Shown here in pieces: positions 42,966 to 52,362 of a stretch of 64,000 nt of DNA. Within the stretch, counting starts at the first letter, position 1. The number at the start of each line of letters is the position of its first letter. Origin of the DNA: Phytobacter diazotrophicus (GTDB lineage Bacteria; Pseudomonadota; Gammaproteobacteria; Enterobacterales; Enterobacteriaceae); contig SMDE01000004.1 in assembly GCA_004346725.1 (NCBI GenBank), forward strand, positions 331,953 through 395,952, in the 5' to 3' direction. Under the pieces are notes generated by a model that saw only the letters and a program-made list of their open reading frames with translations, searched no databases and had not been told where the DNA came from. The position numbers and the translations under genes were made by a program.

Positions 42966-43916
42966 ATGCGTATTAGTACTCAGATGATGTATGACCAAAA
43001 CATGCGCGGCATTACCAATTCACAGACTAAGTGGATGGATTATGGCTTGCAAATGTCGACAGGCCAGCGCGTGAACAAACCTTCTGACGATCCGATTGCC
43101 GCCTCCCAGGCTGTAGTGGTTTCTCAGGCTCAACAGCAGAACGAGCAGTATAAAACCGCGCGTACTTTCGCTACTCAGAAAGTATCGTTGGAAGAAAGCG
43201 TGCTGTCACAGGTGACCACTGCTGTAACTGCGGCACATACCTCGCTGGTTGCGGCTGCGAACGGTACACTGAGCGACGATGACCGTGCGTCTATGGCGAC
43301 AGAGCTACAAGGTGTTCGCGATCAATTGCTCAACCTGGCAAACAGCACTGATGGTAACGGTCGCTATATTTTTGGTGGCTATAAAACCGACACTCCACCG
43401 TTTAACGCCGCAGGTGCTTACAATGGCGGCAGTGTTGCGATCAGTCAGCAGGTGGATGCCTCCCGTAGCATGGTGATTGCCCACACGGGCGACCAGGTCT
43501 TCAATAGCATTACCAGCAATGCGATCCCGGAACCTGGTGGTGGTACTTCGCAAACCAACGTGTTCAGTATGTTAGATGACGCGATTGCGGCGCTGAAAGT
43601 CCCGGTTTCAGGTAACGAGGCAGCTCAGGCTGTTTCTCAGGCAGCCCTGGATAAAGCCAACCGTGGCCTGACCAACTCGCTGAATAACGTATCGACCGTT
43701 CGTGCACAGTTGGGTACGCAGTTACAAGAGCTGACCAATCTCGATGAGTTGGGTGATGACCGTTCGCTTTCACTGAAAACACAAATGAGCGATCTCGTTG
43801 ATGTAGACTGGAACTCGGTCATCTCGTCTTACACCATGCAGCAGACGGCATTGCAGGCATCCTATAAAACATTTAGCGACATGCAAGGCATGTCGCTGTT
43901 CCAGCTCAATAAGTAA
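42966..43916 (+). CDS. flgL: Hook-filament junction protein FlgL (HAP3)
   Basis: 316 aa flagellin-like junction protein. N-terminal MRISTQMMYDQNMRGITNSQTKW and C-terminal YTMQQTALQASYKTFSDMQGMSLFQL are conserved. Follows flgK by 14 bp. A strong terminator lies 44 bp past the stop; the intervening 3' UTR corresponds to the position of the E. coli sRNA FlgO. Confidence 0.96.
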   Translation: MRISTQMMYDQNMRGITNSQTKWMDYGLQMSTGQRVNKPSDDPIAASQAVVVSQAQQQNEQYKTARTFATQKVSLEESVLSQVTTAVTAAHTSLVAAANGTLSDDDRASMATELQGVRDQLLNLANSTDGNGRYIFGGYKTDTPPFNAAGAYNGGSVAISQQVDASRSMVIAHTGDQVFNSITSNAIPEPGGGTSQTNVFSMLDDAIAALKVPVSGNEAAQAVSQAALDKANRGLTNSLNNVSTVRAQLGTQLQELTNLDELGDDRSLSLKTQMSDLVDVDWNSVISSYTMQQTALQASYKTFSDMQGMSLFQLNK

Positions 43917-43994
43917 TCTTCGCTTTAGAACATGTCTGGAAACTGGAACATGTTCTGTGTGCCCGCACCGATATCCGGTGCGGGCCTTTTTTTT
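43917..43994 (+). ncRNA. flgL 3' UTR, possible FlgO-type sRNA
   Basis: After the flgL stop an inverted repeat, AGAACATG and CATGTTCT (about 43927-43956), is followed by a GC-rich terminator and an eight-T tail, the layout of a 3'-UTR-derived Hfq-binding sRNA. E. coli FlgO is reported to come from the flgL 3' UTR. Primary sequence conservation was not checked, so this is positional inference. Confidence 0.45.
43961..43994 (+). terminator. flgKL terminator
   Basis: GCCCGCACCG and CGGTGCGGGC form a 10-bp stem followed by CTTTTTTTT. Its T-tract overlaps the stop codon of the convergent transporter gene. Confidence 0.93.
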
Positions 43995-45207
43995 AGCCGA
44001 TATTGCGCGATTGTGCAGTAACACGACGGTTATCCACTAAACGGATCACCAGGGCGACTGCGCCAGTCAACGTTGCCAGCGCCACCACGCCAGGCCATGC
44101 GGCGATAGTGTAGACCTTACTGCCGAGCGCTGAACCCAGCGCCATCCCAATGAATACGACAGTAAAGAGAAGGGCGTTCAGACGGCCACGCGCCTTTGGC
44201 TCCAGGCCATACACCAGATTCTGGTGCGCCACGAGACTGGACTGTAAGCCAAGATCAAAACCAACAGCCGACAGGGCTATCAGTGCCAGTTGTCCATGCG
44301 GTGGCAATGCCGGCAGTGCGAACATCAGCGCAAAGGATATTGTGACCAGCCCGGCACCCAGTTGAGTCACTTTTTCAGCACCGACTTTATCTGCCAGCCC
44401 CCCGGCTAAGGGTGCCGCCAGTGCGCCTGCTGCGCCTGCAATACCAAACATACCTGCGACGGCGCTTCCGAGCTGATAGTTATCCAGCAACATTACTGCA
44501 AGGGTTGACCAGAAAGCGCTAAACGCGATGGATAAAAAGCCCTGCGCAAACGCAGCACGGCGTAGGGCAGGGTAACGCTGCCAAAGATGCGCCATTGTTT
44601 TCATCAGCGCGGGATAACCGAGCGTTGAATGCGCGGCGAATCGCGGCAACACAAACCACATCAGAACGGCGATAAATGCAATGCTGGCAGCAGCAAGCTG
44701 GAACATAATGCGCCAGCCAAACGCTGCGCCAACAACGCCGCTCACGGTACGAGAAAGTAAAATACCCAACAGTAACCCCGTCATCACTGTACCGACGGTT
44801 TTCCCTTGCTTACCTTCGGGGGCAAGAATAGCGGCGGCGGGAACAATATCCTGCGCCATGGTGGCCGCCATCCCGATCAACAGACTGATAAGTAATAACC
44901 CCGGCAAATGTGCCATCAAGCTACAGGCCAGCAGCAGTAAAGCCAGCGCCACGCTTTTCGCAAGAATAAGATGACGACGATCGTAGCGGTCGCCCAGCGG
45001 CAATAAAAAGAGGATGCCCAGCGCGTAGCCTGCCTGCGTCAGCGTCGGAACCAGCCCCATTCCGTTAACGGTCAAATGCAGATCGCTGCCCATCAGTGGT
45101 AATAAGGGTTGTGCATAATAAATCGCGGCGACGCTAAAACCCGCCCCCAGCGCCAGCGCAAAGATAATCCACTGCGCCGGATTTAACGATTGAGAACGAC
45201 GGTTCAT
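43993..45207 (-). CDS. MFS transporter, YnfM-like
   Basis: 404 aa with 12 predicted membrane segments. Motif-A-like loops LGDRYDRRHL (about 72-81) and GGLADKVGAEK; the region KARGRLNALLFTVVFIGMALGS is typical of the DHA1-type inner membrane efflux proteins that include E. coli YnfM. Start preceded by GAGGAAA. Divergent from a LysR regulator 118 bp away, the usual arrangement of a substrate-inducible exporter. I know of no gene here in E. coli K-12. Substrate unknown. Confidence 0.85.
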   Translation of the reverse strand: MNRRSQSLNPAQWIIFALALGAGFSVAAIYYAQPLLPLMGSDLHLTVNGMGLVPTLTQAGYALGILFLLPLGDRYDRRHLILAKSVALALLLLACSLMAHLPGLLLISLLIGMAATMAQDIVPAAAILAPEGKQGKTVGTVMTGLLLGILLSRTVSGVVGAAFGWRIMFQLAAASIAFIAVLMWFVLPRFAAHSTLGYPALMKTMAHLWQRYPALRRAAFAQGFLSIAFSAFWSTLAVMLLDNYQLGSAVAGMFGIAGAAGALAAPLAGGLADKVGAEKVTQLGAGLVTISFALMFALPALPPHGQLALIALSAVGFDLGLQSSLVAHQNLVYGLEPKARGRLNALLFTVVFIGMALGSALGSKVYTIAAWPGVVALATLTGAVALVIRLVDNRRVTAQSRNIG

Positions 45208-45296
45208 AACTTTTCCTCAAACATATTCATAGTTGGTGTGAATGTATTTTTGTCGATTACAGCGTGACGCGGTAGCCAGCAGAGTGGTAAAACGGT

Positions 45297-45313
45297 TATA
45301 CGTGAAACGTATA
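45297..45313. promoter_or_regulatory. Likely LysR operator
   Basis: TATACGT-GAA-ACGTATA is a perfect inverted repeat containing a T-N11-A LysR motif. It ends 13 bp before the regulator start codon, so binding could block its transcription or translation start while activating the divergent transporter. Confidence 0.6.
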
Positions 45314-45325
45314 GAGGAAATTTAA

Positions 45326-46264
45326 ATGCAGCGTGCAGAACGTATAGACCGCGTTGATCTGATGCGCACGCTGGTGCGCATTGTAGAGGCGGGGTCGCTA
45401 TCGGCCGCAGCGCGCCAGCTCAATACCACGCAGGCCACGGTGAGTCGTCGTCTGCAGTCGCTGGAAACCATGCTCGGAGTCAAACTGGTTCTTCGTACCA
45501 CCCATGCGATGAAGCTCACCGACGATGGCGAGCGCTGCTATCAACATGCGAGACGTGTCATTGATACCTGGCTTGCGCTTGAAGATGAACTGAGCCAGAC
45601 AGAAGATGAGCCCGTCGGGATGCTTCGTGTGCGAGCGCCTCATGCCTTTGGTCAGGAACAGCTCCTGGCCCCGCTGACGCGTTTTCTGGAACGCTACCCG
45701 CAGCTTTCGGTGCAATGGATGCTTAACGATAAAACAGTCAATTTTCTCAGCGAGAATCTTGATTGCGCGATTCGGGTTGGGGCCGAAGTGGACCCGGCGA
45801 CGGTTTCCGTCCTGCTTGCCGAAGTTCCGCGTTCCATTGTCGCATCGCCGACGCTGCTGGCCCGTTTTGCGGAAATCCGCACGCCTCAGGATCTGGCGGC
45901 GCTGCCGTGGATTGCGTTAAGCACCTTTTACCAGCATAACGTTGCCGTCACCAACGTGTTTAGCGGGGTAACAGAGCAAATAACTATTGCGCCCAGGCTC
46001 TATACCGACAGTTTATATGTGGCACGCAATACCGCGCTGTCAGGGCTGGGTGTGGCCGTTGTCTCAAGCTGGACGGTAGAAGAGAATATCGGCAACGGCA
46101 GACTGGTGGCTTTACTGCCTGAGTGGCAGATCCCACCGTTGCCTGTGCATCTGGTGTACCCCTGGGCGCGTTATTATCCGGCACGTTTGCGGATGTTTCT
46201 CCAGTTGATGCGCGAGGTCATGCCGGGCCTGAGTGGAATGCGACAGCCTGCGCTGAAAGCATAA
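45326..46264 (+). CDS. LysR-family transcriptional regulator
   Basis: 312 aa. N-terminal winged helix (about 8-65) with LMRTLVRIVEAGSLSAAARQLNTTQATVSRRLQSLE, then a CrgA-like type 2 periplasmic-binding effector domain (GMLRVRAPHAFG, GLGVAVVSSWTVEE). Divergently paired with the MFS gene and most likely its regulator. Not a gene I recognise at this site in K-12. Effector unknown. Confidence 0.88.
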   Translation: MQRAERIDRVDLMRTLVRIVEAGSLSAAARQLNTTQATVSRRLQSLETMLGVKLVLRTTHAMKLTDDGERCYQHARRVIDTWLALEDELSQTEDEPVGMLRVRAPHAFGQEQLLAPLTRFLERYPQLSVQWMLNDKTVNFLSENLDCAIRVGAEVDPATVSVLLAEVPRSIVASPTLLARFAEIRTPQDLAALPWIALSTFYQHNVAVTNVFSGVTEQITIAPRLYTDSLYVARNTALSGLGVAVVSSWTVEENIGNGRLVALLPEWQIPPLPVHLVYPWARYYPARLRMFLQLMREVMPGLSGMRQPALKA

Positions 46265-46292
46265 AAAAAGCCGACCCGGAGGTCGGCTTTTT
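46263..46292. terminator. Bidirectional terminator lysR / rne
   Basis: AAAAAAAGCCGACC and GGTCGGCTTTTT form a stem of 7 GC-rich pairs extended by A/T pairs, with T-runs in both directions. Overlaps the LysR stop and lies 13 bp past the rne stop. Confidence 0.92.
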
Positions 46293-46305
46293 ATCAGCAG
46301 AGTGC

Positions 46306-49300
46306 TTATTCCGCGGCGTTCGGTCGTGTAGCTGGCGCCGTTGCGGTATGCGTGGCGCTGTGACCGCCTGCAGAACCTTTGCCGTCAAAGTTGAACTGTG
46401 GACGGACCCAGTCACTGTGACGCGGCGCTTCCGGCACATAGGCAGGTGCAGGCGCTTTGGTCATCGGCGCAGTGGCATGATGGACCTCGCTGGCTGCCAC
46501 AGGTGCTACGCGCTCAATCGCTGCAGCAACCGGGGCTACAGGTTCAACAACCGGGGCTACCGGAGTAGCTTCTGGCTGTTTTTCCTCGACAGCAACAGGC
46601 GCTTGCGGTTGCTCTGCAACAACAGGTGCTGTTTCTTCAACAACCGGTGTAACAACCGCAGGTTCAGCGGTTTTCGCCACCTCTTCCGCGACCGGACGGT
46701 CTTCCTCTGCGATCAGTTCCGGCTGTGCTTCAACCGGGGCTTCGATCACTTCCGGATTCGTGGTTTCGACCACAACAGGCTCTGGCTCGATAACCGGTGC
46801 CTGCGGTGCGACTTCAACCACTTCCTCAGCCGGTGCCTGTACATCAGCTACGACGGACTGCTGCTCTTGCTGAGCGGTGGCCACAACTTGTTCGACTTCG
46901 GCAATGGCAGGTGCGACATCGGTAGCGGTGACACTGTTTTGCTGCTCAACAACCGGTGCTTCTTGCACCTCGTCCTGAGGACGCGTAACCGGATAGCGAA
47001 CCCACACTTTACCGGACGCCATTTCCGGAGAAGCACAGGCAATCTCCAGCGGCATTGCGGACTGTGCCGGGTAACGCTCATCACGGTAGCGACGGCGACG
47101 CTGACCACTGACGCGCAGATGACGCGGCGAACGGCGAGAACGACGCGGCATACCTGCAGTATCACGGTTTTCTGCAGTTTCTTCTTGCTCAGCAACGTTC
47201 TCAACAACGGCCGGCAGATCCACTTTCGCCAGCTCTGTACGTTGTACAGGGGCTTCTGTGGTACCCGGTTCTACGGCAACAGCCTCTTCACTTGTGCTTG
47301 CCGGAGCATCACCGAAACGGACTTTCTGGTTCAACTGACGCTGTTTACGGCGCGGCATCACCTGAACGCGCTCTTCCTGTTCGGCTTCCTGCTCAGGTTG
47401 TTCTTCACGGTTCAGTGCTTTCACATCCTGCTGCGCCTGGCGTTTTTCGTCGTTATTACGACGACGATTGCGCTCGCGGCGGGAAGGCTGCTGCTCATCA
47501 CGCTGTTTCGTTTTTTCCGTCTCTTCCGCAGCTACGGGTACTGGCTGGCGGGCTTCACGCGCTTCGGCATTCTGCTGTGGTTTCTCACGGCGATTACGGC
47601 GATTGTCATCGCGGTTCTCACGCCCTTCATTACCTTCTGCACGCGGTTCACGACGTTCATTGCGGTCACGACGGTTACCCTGGCGCGATTTGCGGCGATC
47701 TTGCTGGCGCTCCTGCTTCTCTTCTTTCTTCTCTTCCTGAACTTCGGCTGGTGCGGCAGTTTCACTCCCGGCAAACAGGTTTTTCAGGGCGGAGACAAGA
47801 CGGCTAAGAAGACCCGGAGCAGCAGGTGCTGCTACTGAAGGCTCGCTGCTGACAGCCGGTTGCGCCTTCACTACAGGGGCTTCAGGTGCCGTTGGTGCAG
47901 GCGGAACTTCCGGCATGACGAAGGCAGCCAGCGCTGGCTGCTCAGGACGTTTACGCTCGGCAGATTCCTCGTCTGACGGCATAGCCATCTCTTCTTCATG
48001 CAGCTTCGGCAGCATGTAGCTGAGGGTGGTTGTCTCTTCGCCTTTACGCACGCGCAGTACGGAATAGTGCGGCGTTTCCATCTGATCGTTCGGTACGATT
48101 ACGCAACGCACGCCACCCTGACGGGTTTCAATAGCGCTGACTGCGGCGCGTTTTTCGTTCAACAGATAGGAGGCGATCGGCACCGGAACGATGGCATGCA
48201 CTTCCTGGGTATTTTCTTTCAGCGCTTCTTCTTCGATGAGGCGCAGAATAGAAAGTGACAGGGATTCGTTGTCACGGATAGTCCCGGTTCCGCTACAACG
48301 CGGGCACACATGGTGGCTGGACTCGCCGAGTGACGGGCTCAGGCGCTGACGGGACATCTCCAGCAGGCCGAAGCGAGAAATATGGCTGATTTGAATACGC
48401 GCACGGTCCTGACGAACGGCTTCGCGCAGACGGTTTTCCACCGCGCGCTGATGGCGTACCGGCGTCATATCGATAAAGTCGATAACGATCAGACCACCGA
48501 GGTCACGCAGACGCAACTGACGTGCAATTTCGTCTGCCGCTTCCAGGTTAGTGTTAAAGGCGGTCTCTTCGATATCACCGCCACGGGTTGCACGCGCGGA
48601 GTTGATATCGATGGCGGTCAACGCTTCGGTGCTATCGATAACGATAGAGCCGCCGGACGGCAGACGTACTTCACGCTGGAAGGCGGATTCAATCTGCGAT
48701 TCGATTTGGTAGTGGCTAAACAGCGGGATTTCACCGGTGTAGAGCTTAATTTTGCTGCTGAAATCCGGACGGCCCAGCGCGGAGATATGCTGGCGAGCCA
48801 GCTCAAGCACTTTCGGGTTATCGATAAGGATTTCGCCGATGTCCTGACGCAGATAATCACGGAAAGCACGAACGATAACGTTACTTTCCTGGTGAATCAG
48901 AAACGGAGCAGGGCGGTTTTCAGCGGCCTTCTGAATAGCTTCCCAGTGTTTCAGACGGAAGCTCAGATCCCACTGCAGAGCATCAGCAGATTTACCCACA
49001 CCGGCGGTGCGGACGATCAGACCCATGCCATCGGGCAATTCGAGGCTGGCCAGCGCTTCTTTCAGTTCGGTACGGTCATCGCCTTCAATACGACGAGAAA
49101 TGCCACCCGCGCGCGGGTTGTTTGGCATCAGTACCAGATAGCTGCCTGCCAGGCTAATAAAGGTAGTCAGCGCAGCGCCTTTGTTGCCGCGTTCTTCTTT
49201 ATCAATCTGGACGATAACTTCCTGACCTTCGCGCAATACATCTTTGATGTTCGGACGGCCATGAGAGTTGTAATTGGCAGGGAAATATTCGCGGGCAATT

Positions 49301-49515
49301 TCTTTGAGGGGAAGGAAACCGTGACGTTCAGCGCCGTAATCAACAAAGGCAGCTTCCAGGCTCGGTTCAATTCGGGTGATTTTACCTTTGTAGATGTTCG
49401 CTTTTTTCTGCTCGTGTCCAGGACTTTCAATATCCAGATCGTACAGACGCTGCCCATCAACAAGGGCGACACGCAACTCTTCTTGCTGAGTTGCGTTGAT
49501 TAACATTCTTTTCAT
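46306..49515 (-). CDS. rne: Ribonuclease E
   Basis: 1069 aa endoribonuclease and degradosome scaffold. The N-terminal half is almost colinear with K-12: S1 domain (about 35-125), RNase H-like and 5'-sensor regions, DNase I-like domain with Asp303 (AIDINSA) and Asp346 (VIDFIDM), and the zinc-link Cys pair in CPRCSGTG (about 404-407). A membrane-targeting amphipathic helix ([15 protein letters not shown]) follows near 570. The C-terminal half is a disordered scaffold: Arg-rich RNA-binding stretch, then Pro/Val/Glu-rich repeats, ending in the PNPase-binding-type tail (PQFNFDGKG). Slightly longer than the 1061-aa K-12 protein. Confidence 0.98.
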   Translation of the reverse strand: MKRMLINATQQEELRVALVDGQRLYDLDIESPGHEQKKANIYKGKITRIEPSLEAAFVDYGAERHGFLPLKEIAREYFPANYNSHGRPNIKDVLREGQEVIVQIDKEERGNKGAALTTFISLAGSYLVLMPNNPRAGGISRRIEGDDRTELKEALASLELPDGMGLIVRTAGVGKSADALQWDLSFRLKHWEAIQKAAENRPAPFLIHQESNVIVRAFRDYLRQDIGEILIDNPKVLELARQHISALGRPDFSSKIKLYTGEIPLFSHYQIESQIESAFQREVRLPSGGSIVIDSTEALTAIDINSARATRGGDIEETAFNTNLEAADEIARQLRLRDLGGLIVIDFIDMTPVRHQRAVENRLREAVRQDRARIQISHISRFGLLEMSRQRLSPSLGESSHHVCPRCSGTGTIRDNESLSLSILRLIEEEALKENTQEVHAIVPVPIASYLLNEKRAAVSAIETRQGGVRCVIVPNDQMETPHYSVLRVRKGEETTTLSYMLPKLHEEEMAMPSDEESAERKRPEQPALAAFVMPEVPPAPTAPEAPVVKAQPAVSSEPSVAAPAAPGLLSRLVSALKNLFAGSETAAPAEVQEEKKEEKQERQQDRRKSRQGNRRDRNERREPRAEGNEGRENRDDNRRNRREKPQQNAEAREARQPVPVAAEETEKTKQRDEQQPSRRERNRRRNNDEKRQAQQDVKALNREEQPEQEAEQEERVQVMPRRKQRQLNQKVRFGDAPASTSEEAVAVEPGTTEAPVQRTELAKVDLPAVVENVAEQEETAENRDTAGMPRRSRRSPRHLRVSGQRRRRYRDERYPAQSAMPLEIACASPEMASGKVWVRYPVTRPQDEVQEAPVVEQQNSVTATDVAPAIAEVEQVVATAQQEQQSVVADVQAPAEEVVEVAPQAPVIEPEPVVVETTNPEVIEAPVEAQPELIAEEDRPVAEEVAKTAEPAVVTPVVEETAPVVAEQPQAPVAVEEKQPEATPVAPVVEPVAPVAAAIERVAPVAASEVHHATAPMTKAPAPAYVPEAPRHSDWVRPQFNFDGKGSAGGHSATHTATAPATRPNAAE

Positions 49516-49877
49516 CGTAACTTACTCATTATTCTTACATTGACGACTAAGCTGCGGGCATGATGACGCCTTTCCGGGGGAGAACCGATGGCCTCGTGTC
49601 TGTTCACGTCGCCAACCTCACGGTTGTCGTTCGCTTAAGAGGCGCAGTGTGTCGGTTGCCTGTATTTCCTGTGGAAAACACAGCGCAATTATCAGGGGAA
49701 CAGCCTGGGAAAAACTCTCCAGAGAAGATTCCATCTACCGGTAAGGACTGCAACCCGCAGCCCGCTAACTGCCTGAAAGTCCAATACGTCTTACGCCATT
49801 GCTGCGTGTATGGTCGGACAGGCAAAACTGGTCATTCCGCACAATTGCTTGTTATAACAAGATCCAACGCGGAAAAC
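49516..49877 (-). promoter_or_regulatory. rne 5' UTR, autoregulatory leader
   Basis: The predicted start near 49877 gives a leader of about 362 nt, matching the 361 nt known in E. coli. There the folded leader (hairpins hp1-hp3) is bound by RNase E itself and sets rne mRNA decay. Unusually for intergenic DNA it stays readable on the opposite strand as a 139-codon frame (49560-49979), corresponding to E. coli yceQ; I attribute that to RNA constraint. Confidence 0.8.
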
Positions 49878-49883
49878 TGCAAC

Positions 49884-49912
49884 ATTATTCCTTGCGAACC
49901 CTGTTATAGCAA
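49884..49912 (-). promoter_or_regulatory. rne promoter
   Basis: On the minus strand TTGCTA (49912-49907), 17 bp, AATAAT (49889-49884), with the predicted start about 362 nt before the rne ATG, agreeing with the mapped E. coli start. The remaining 49913-50087 leads to divergent rluC; I see no further gene in it. Confidence 0.75.
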
Positions 49913-50087
49913 GCTGACTTTTACCTTTTATCACCCGGTTACTCACAGTTTTTTCACTTTTGCCTGGCGATTGGTTTAATAACCGCCAAAACGTCTGTGT
50001 CGAACGAAGGAGGCCAGGATCAAAAGTAAATATAAGCATATAAAAATGAGTGGCGCTATTCATCGACGCTATTTAGAATCGCCTCCC

Positions 50088-51044
50088 ATGAAAACTGAGA
50101 CTCCTTCCGTAAAAATTGTTGCTATCGCCGATGACGAAGCGGGGCAACGCATCGATAACTTTTTACGCACCCAACTGAAAGGTGTGCCAAAAAGTATGAT
50201 TTACCGCATCTTGCGTAAAGGCGAAGTCCGCGTGAATAAAAAACGCGTGAAGCCGGAATATAAGCTGGAAGCGGGCGATGAAGTGCGTATTCCACCTGTC
50301 CGCGTTGCGGAACGGGAAGAGGAAGCGGTTTCCCCGCACCTGCAAAAAGTTGCCGCGCTGAGCGACGTCATTCTTTATGAAGATGAACATATCCTGGTGC
50401 TGAATAAACCCTCTGGCACTGCGGTACACGGTGGTAGCGGGTTAAGTTTTGGCGTCATTGAAGGCCTGCGTGCATTACGTCCGCAAGCGCGTTTTCTGGA
50501 ACTGGTGCACCGTCTGGATCGAGACACCTCCGGTGTGCTGCTGGTCGCCAAAAAACGTTCCGCGCTGCGTTCCCTGCATGAGCAGTTGCGTGATAAAGGC
50601 ATGCAGAAAGATTATCTGGCGCTGGTGCGCGGGCAGTGGCAGTCCCACGTCAAAGTGGTGCAGGCGCCGCTGTTGAAAAATATTCTCCAAAGCGGTGAGC
50701 GTATTGTGCGCGTGAACCAGGAAGGAAAGCCGTCAGAAACCCGCTTTAAAGTCGAAGAGCGTTATGAAGCCGCGACACTGGTGCGTTGTAGCCCGGTGAC
50801 GGGTCGTACGCATCAAATTCGCGTCCATACCCAATATGCGGGTCATCCGATTGCCTTTGACGATCGATATGGTGATCGTGAGTTTGATAAACAACTGGCA
50901 GGCACCGGGTTAACACGGCTGTTTCTGCATGCCGCGGCGTTGAAGTTTACCCACCCCAATACCGGCGAAACTATTCGTATAGAAGCGCCGCTGGACGATC
51001 AACTCAAGCGCTGTCTGCAAGTGCTACGCAACAAGAAAGCATAA
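50088..51044 (+). CDS. rluC: 23S rRNA pseudouridine(955/2504/2580) synthase RluC
   Basis: 318 aa. N-terminal S4-like RNA-binding domain (about 15-75; RIDNFLRTQLKGVPKSMIYRILRKGEVRVN) and an RluA-family catalytic domain with Asp144 in HRLDRDTSG. The ATG at 50088 gives the K-12 N-terminus MKTETPSVKIV but has a weak ribosome site; 50046 is an in-frame alternative. Divergent from rne. Confidence 0.96.
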   Translation: MKTETPSVKIVAIADDEAGQRIDNFLRTQLKGVPKSMIYRILRKGEVRVNKKRVKPEYKLEAGDEVRIPPVRVAEREEEAVSPHLQKVAALSDVILYEDEHILVLNKPSGTAVHGGSGLSFGVIEGLRALRPQARFLELVHRLDRDTSGVLLVAKKRSALRSLHEQLRDKGMQKDYLALVRGQWQSHVKVVQAPLLKNILQSGERIVRVNQEGKPSETRFKVEERYEAATLVRCSPVTGRTHQIRVHTQYAGHPIAFDDRYGDREFDKQLAGTGLTRLFLHAAALKFTHPNTGETIRIEAPLDDQLKRCLQVLRNKKA

Positions 51045-51048
51045 GTAA

Positions 51049-51076
51049 GGGCGGTCATGGTGACCGCCTTTCTTTT
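51049..51076 (+). terminator. rluC terminator
   Basis: GGCGGTCA and TGACCGCC pair over a 2-4 nt loop, followed by TTTCTTTT. The T-tract overlaps the stop codon of the convergent MFS gene. Confidence 0.9.
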
Positions 51077-52319
51077 ATGCGCGAGTCGTTTTAAGCGGCA
51101 CCGCAGTGTTCTTTTCCTTAATAGGCAGATTGACCAGCGCGGCCAGTAGGGCCAGGGCGATATCTGCATACCATACCCAGTCGAGATTTCCTGCATATTG
51201 CATGGCCAGTCCGCCCAGCCACGCGCCAAAGAAAGCGCCAACCTGATGTGAAAACAAGGTAAAGCCAAACAGTGTCGCCAGATAACGGGTTCCAAATAAC
51301 TTACCAACAATACCTGCCGTTGGCGGCACGGTAGCAAGCCAGGTTAAGCCTATCGCACAGGCGAAGAGATAGAATGCCAGCGTCGTTTTTGGCGACAGCA
51401 AAAAAACGATGATCAGTATTGCACGGGACGCGTATAGCACGGCGAGAATATATTTCATCGGGAATCGCTTTCCGAGAAACCCCGCGAAAATACTGCCTGC
51501 GATATTACAAAGACCGATCAGCGAAAGGCTAATGGCAGAGACAGAGGCATCGTGTCCACACAAACTAACTTCACTCGGCAAATGCGTAGTGAGAAATGCC
51601 ACGTGAAAGCCACAGGTCAAAAAACCGGCATGCAGAAGCAGATAGCTGGGATGACGAAAGGCCGCGCGAATTTGCTGTTTAAGCCCCGGATCTTCTGATA
51701 CTGCAGGTTGAGTCAGCGTGGGCGAAGGTTTTTCGCTTTTCCGACACAGAAACCACGATGGAATTATTGTCGACAGCGCGGCGAGGGCCAGGAAAACCAG
51801 TCCTGCGGCGACACCACGCAGACTGACAATAAATTGTATTAGTGGGGCGAAGATAAATTGCCCCATGGAACCACCGGCGTTAATCATACCGCTGGCAACG
51901 GAGCCTTTATCAGATGGCAATCTTCCCGCGACGATGCCGATCAATACAGAGAAGCTACCCGCGGCGGCGCCAGCCGGGCTCAACAGTCCCTGTGCGAGCG
52001 TCAGCGGTAAAAAAGAGGACGCCCATAGTGTGCCAAGCTGCCCCAGCGCTATCAGGACAGCACCGATGACCAACACGTTGAAAGCTCCGCGCTTATCCGC
52101 CCAGGCACCAAATAGTGGCTGAAATGCGCCCCACATTAGTTGCCCTATTGCCAGTGCCATACTGACTTCGGCAATGCTCATTGTGGTGGAGTGCACAATA
52201 GGGTGGACAAACAGCCCCACCGTCTGCCGTACACCCATGGTTATCATTAAAATCAGACTGGCCAGGGCAACCAGCGACCACAGCCCCGCTGACGGCTCTT
52301 GAGATACGCGACGTTTCAC
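51075..52319 (-). CDS. MFS transporter
   Basis: About 414 aa with 12 membrane segments and a motif-A loop (GAWADKRGAFN). The N-terminal region SLILMITMGVRQTVGLFVHPIV resembles MFS carriers of anions and small organic acids, but I cannot name a substrate. GTG start at 52319 with AAGGAAG 8 nt upstream; GTG at 52322 is equally in frame, and an ATG at 52415 would overlap maf. Lies 43 bp downstream of maf on the same strand, probably co-transcribed. Not in K-12 at this site. Confidence 0.85.
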   Translation of the reverse strand: MKRRVSQEPSAGLWSLVALASLILMITMGVRQTVGLFVHPIVHSTTMSIAEVSMALAIGQLMWGAFQPLFGAWADKRGAFNVLVIGAVLIALGQLGTLWASSFLPLTLAQGLLSPAGAAAGSFSVLIGIVAGRLPSDKGSVASGMINAGGSMGQFIFAPLIQFIVSLRGVAAGLVFLALAALSTIIPSWFLCRKSEKPSPTLTQPAVSEDPGLKQQIRAAFRHPSYLLLHAGFLTCGFHVAFLTTHLPSEVSLCGHDASVSAISLSLIGLCNIAGSIFAGFLGKRFPMKYILAVLYASRAILIIVFLLSPKTTLAFYLFACAIGLTWLATVPPTAGIVGKLFGTRYLATLFGFTLFSHQVGAFFGAWLGGLAMQYAGNLDWVWYADIALALLAALVNLPIKEKNTAVPLKTTRA

Positions 52320-52362
52320 CACCGGGGCTTCCTTACATAACCGCAATACATGAGTGGATTTA

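Noticed and set aside
46123-47838. 571-codon open frame on the plus strand, Cys/Arg/Phe-rich
   Set aside because: It lies antisense to the low-complexity tail of rne and overlaps the LysR gene; its composition mirrors the repeats on the other strand and it has no ribosome site or recognisable domain.
48382-49503. 373-codon open frame on the plus strand
   Set aside because: Antisense shadow of the conserved catalytic half of rne; codon constraint on the rne strand explains it.
49560-49979. 139-codon frame matching the position of E. coli yceQ
   Set aside because: It covers the rne leader and promoter; conservation is better explained by RNA structure. No Shine-Dalgarno is evident.
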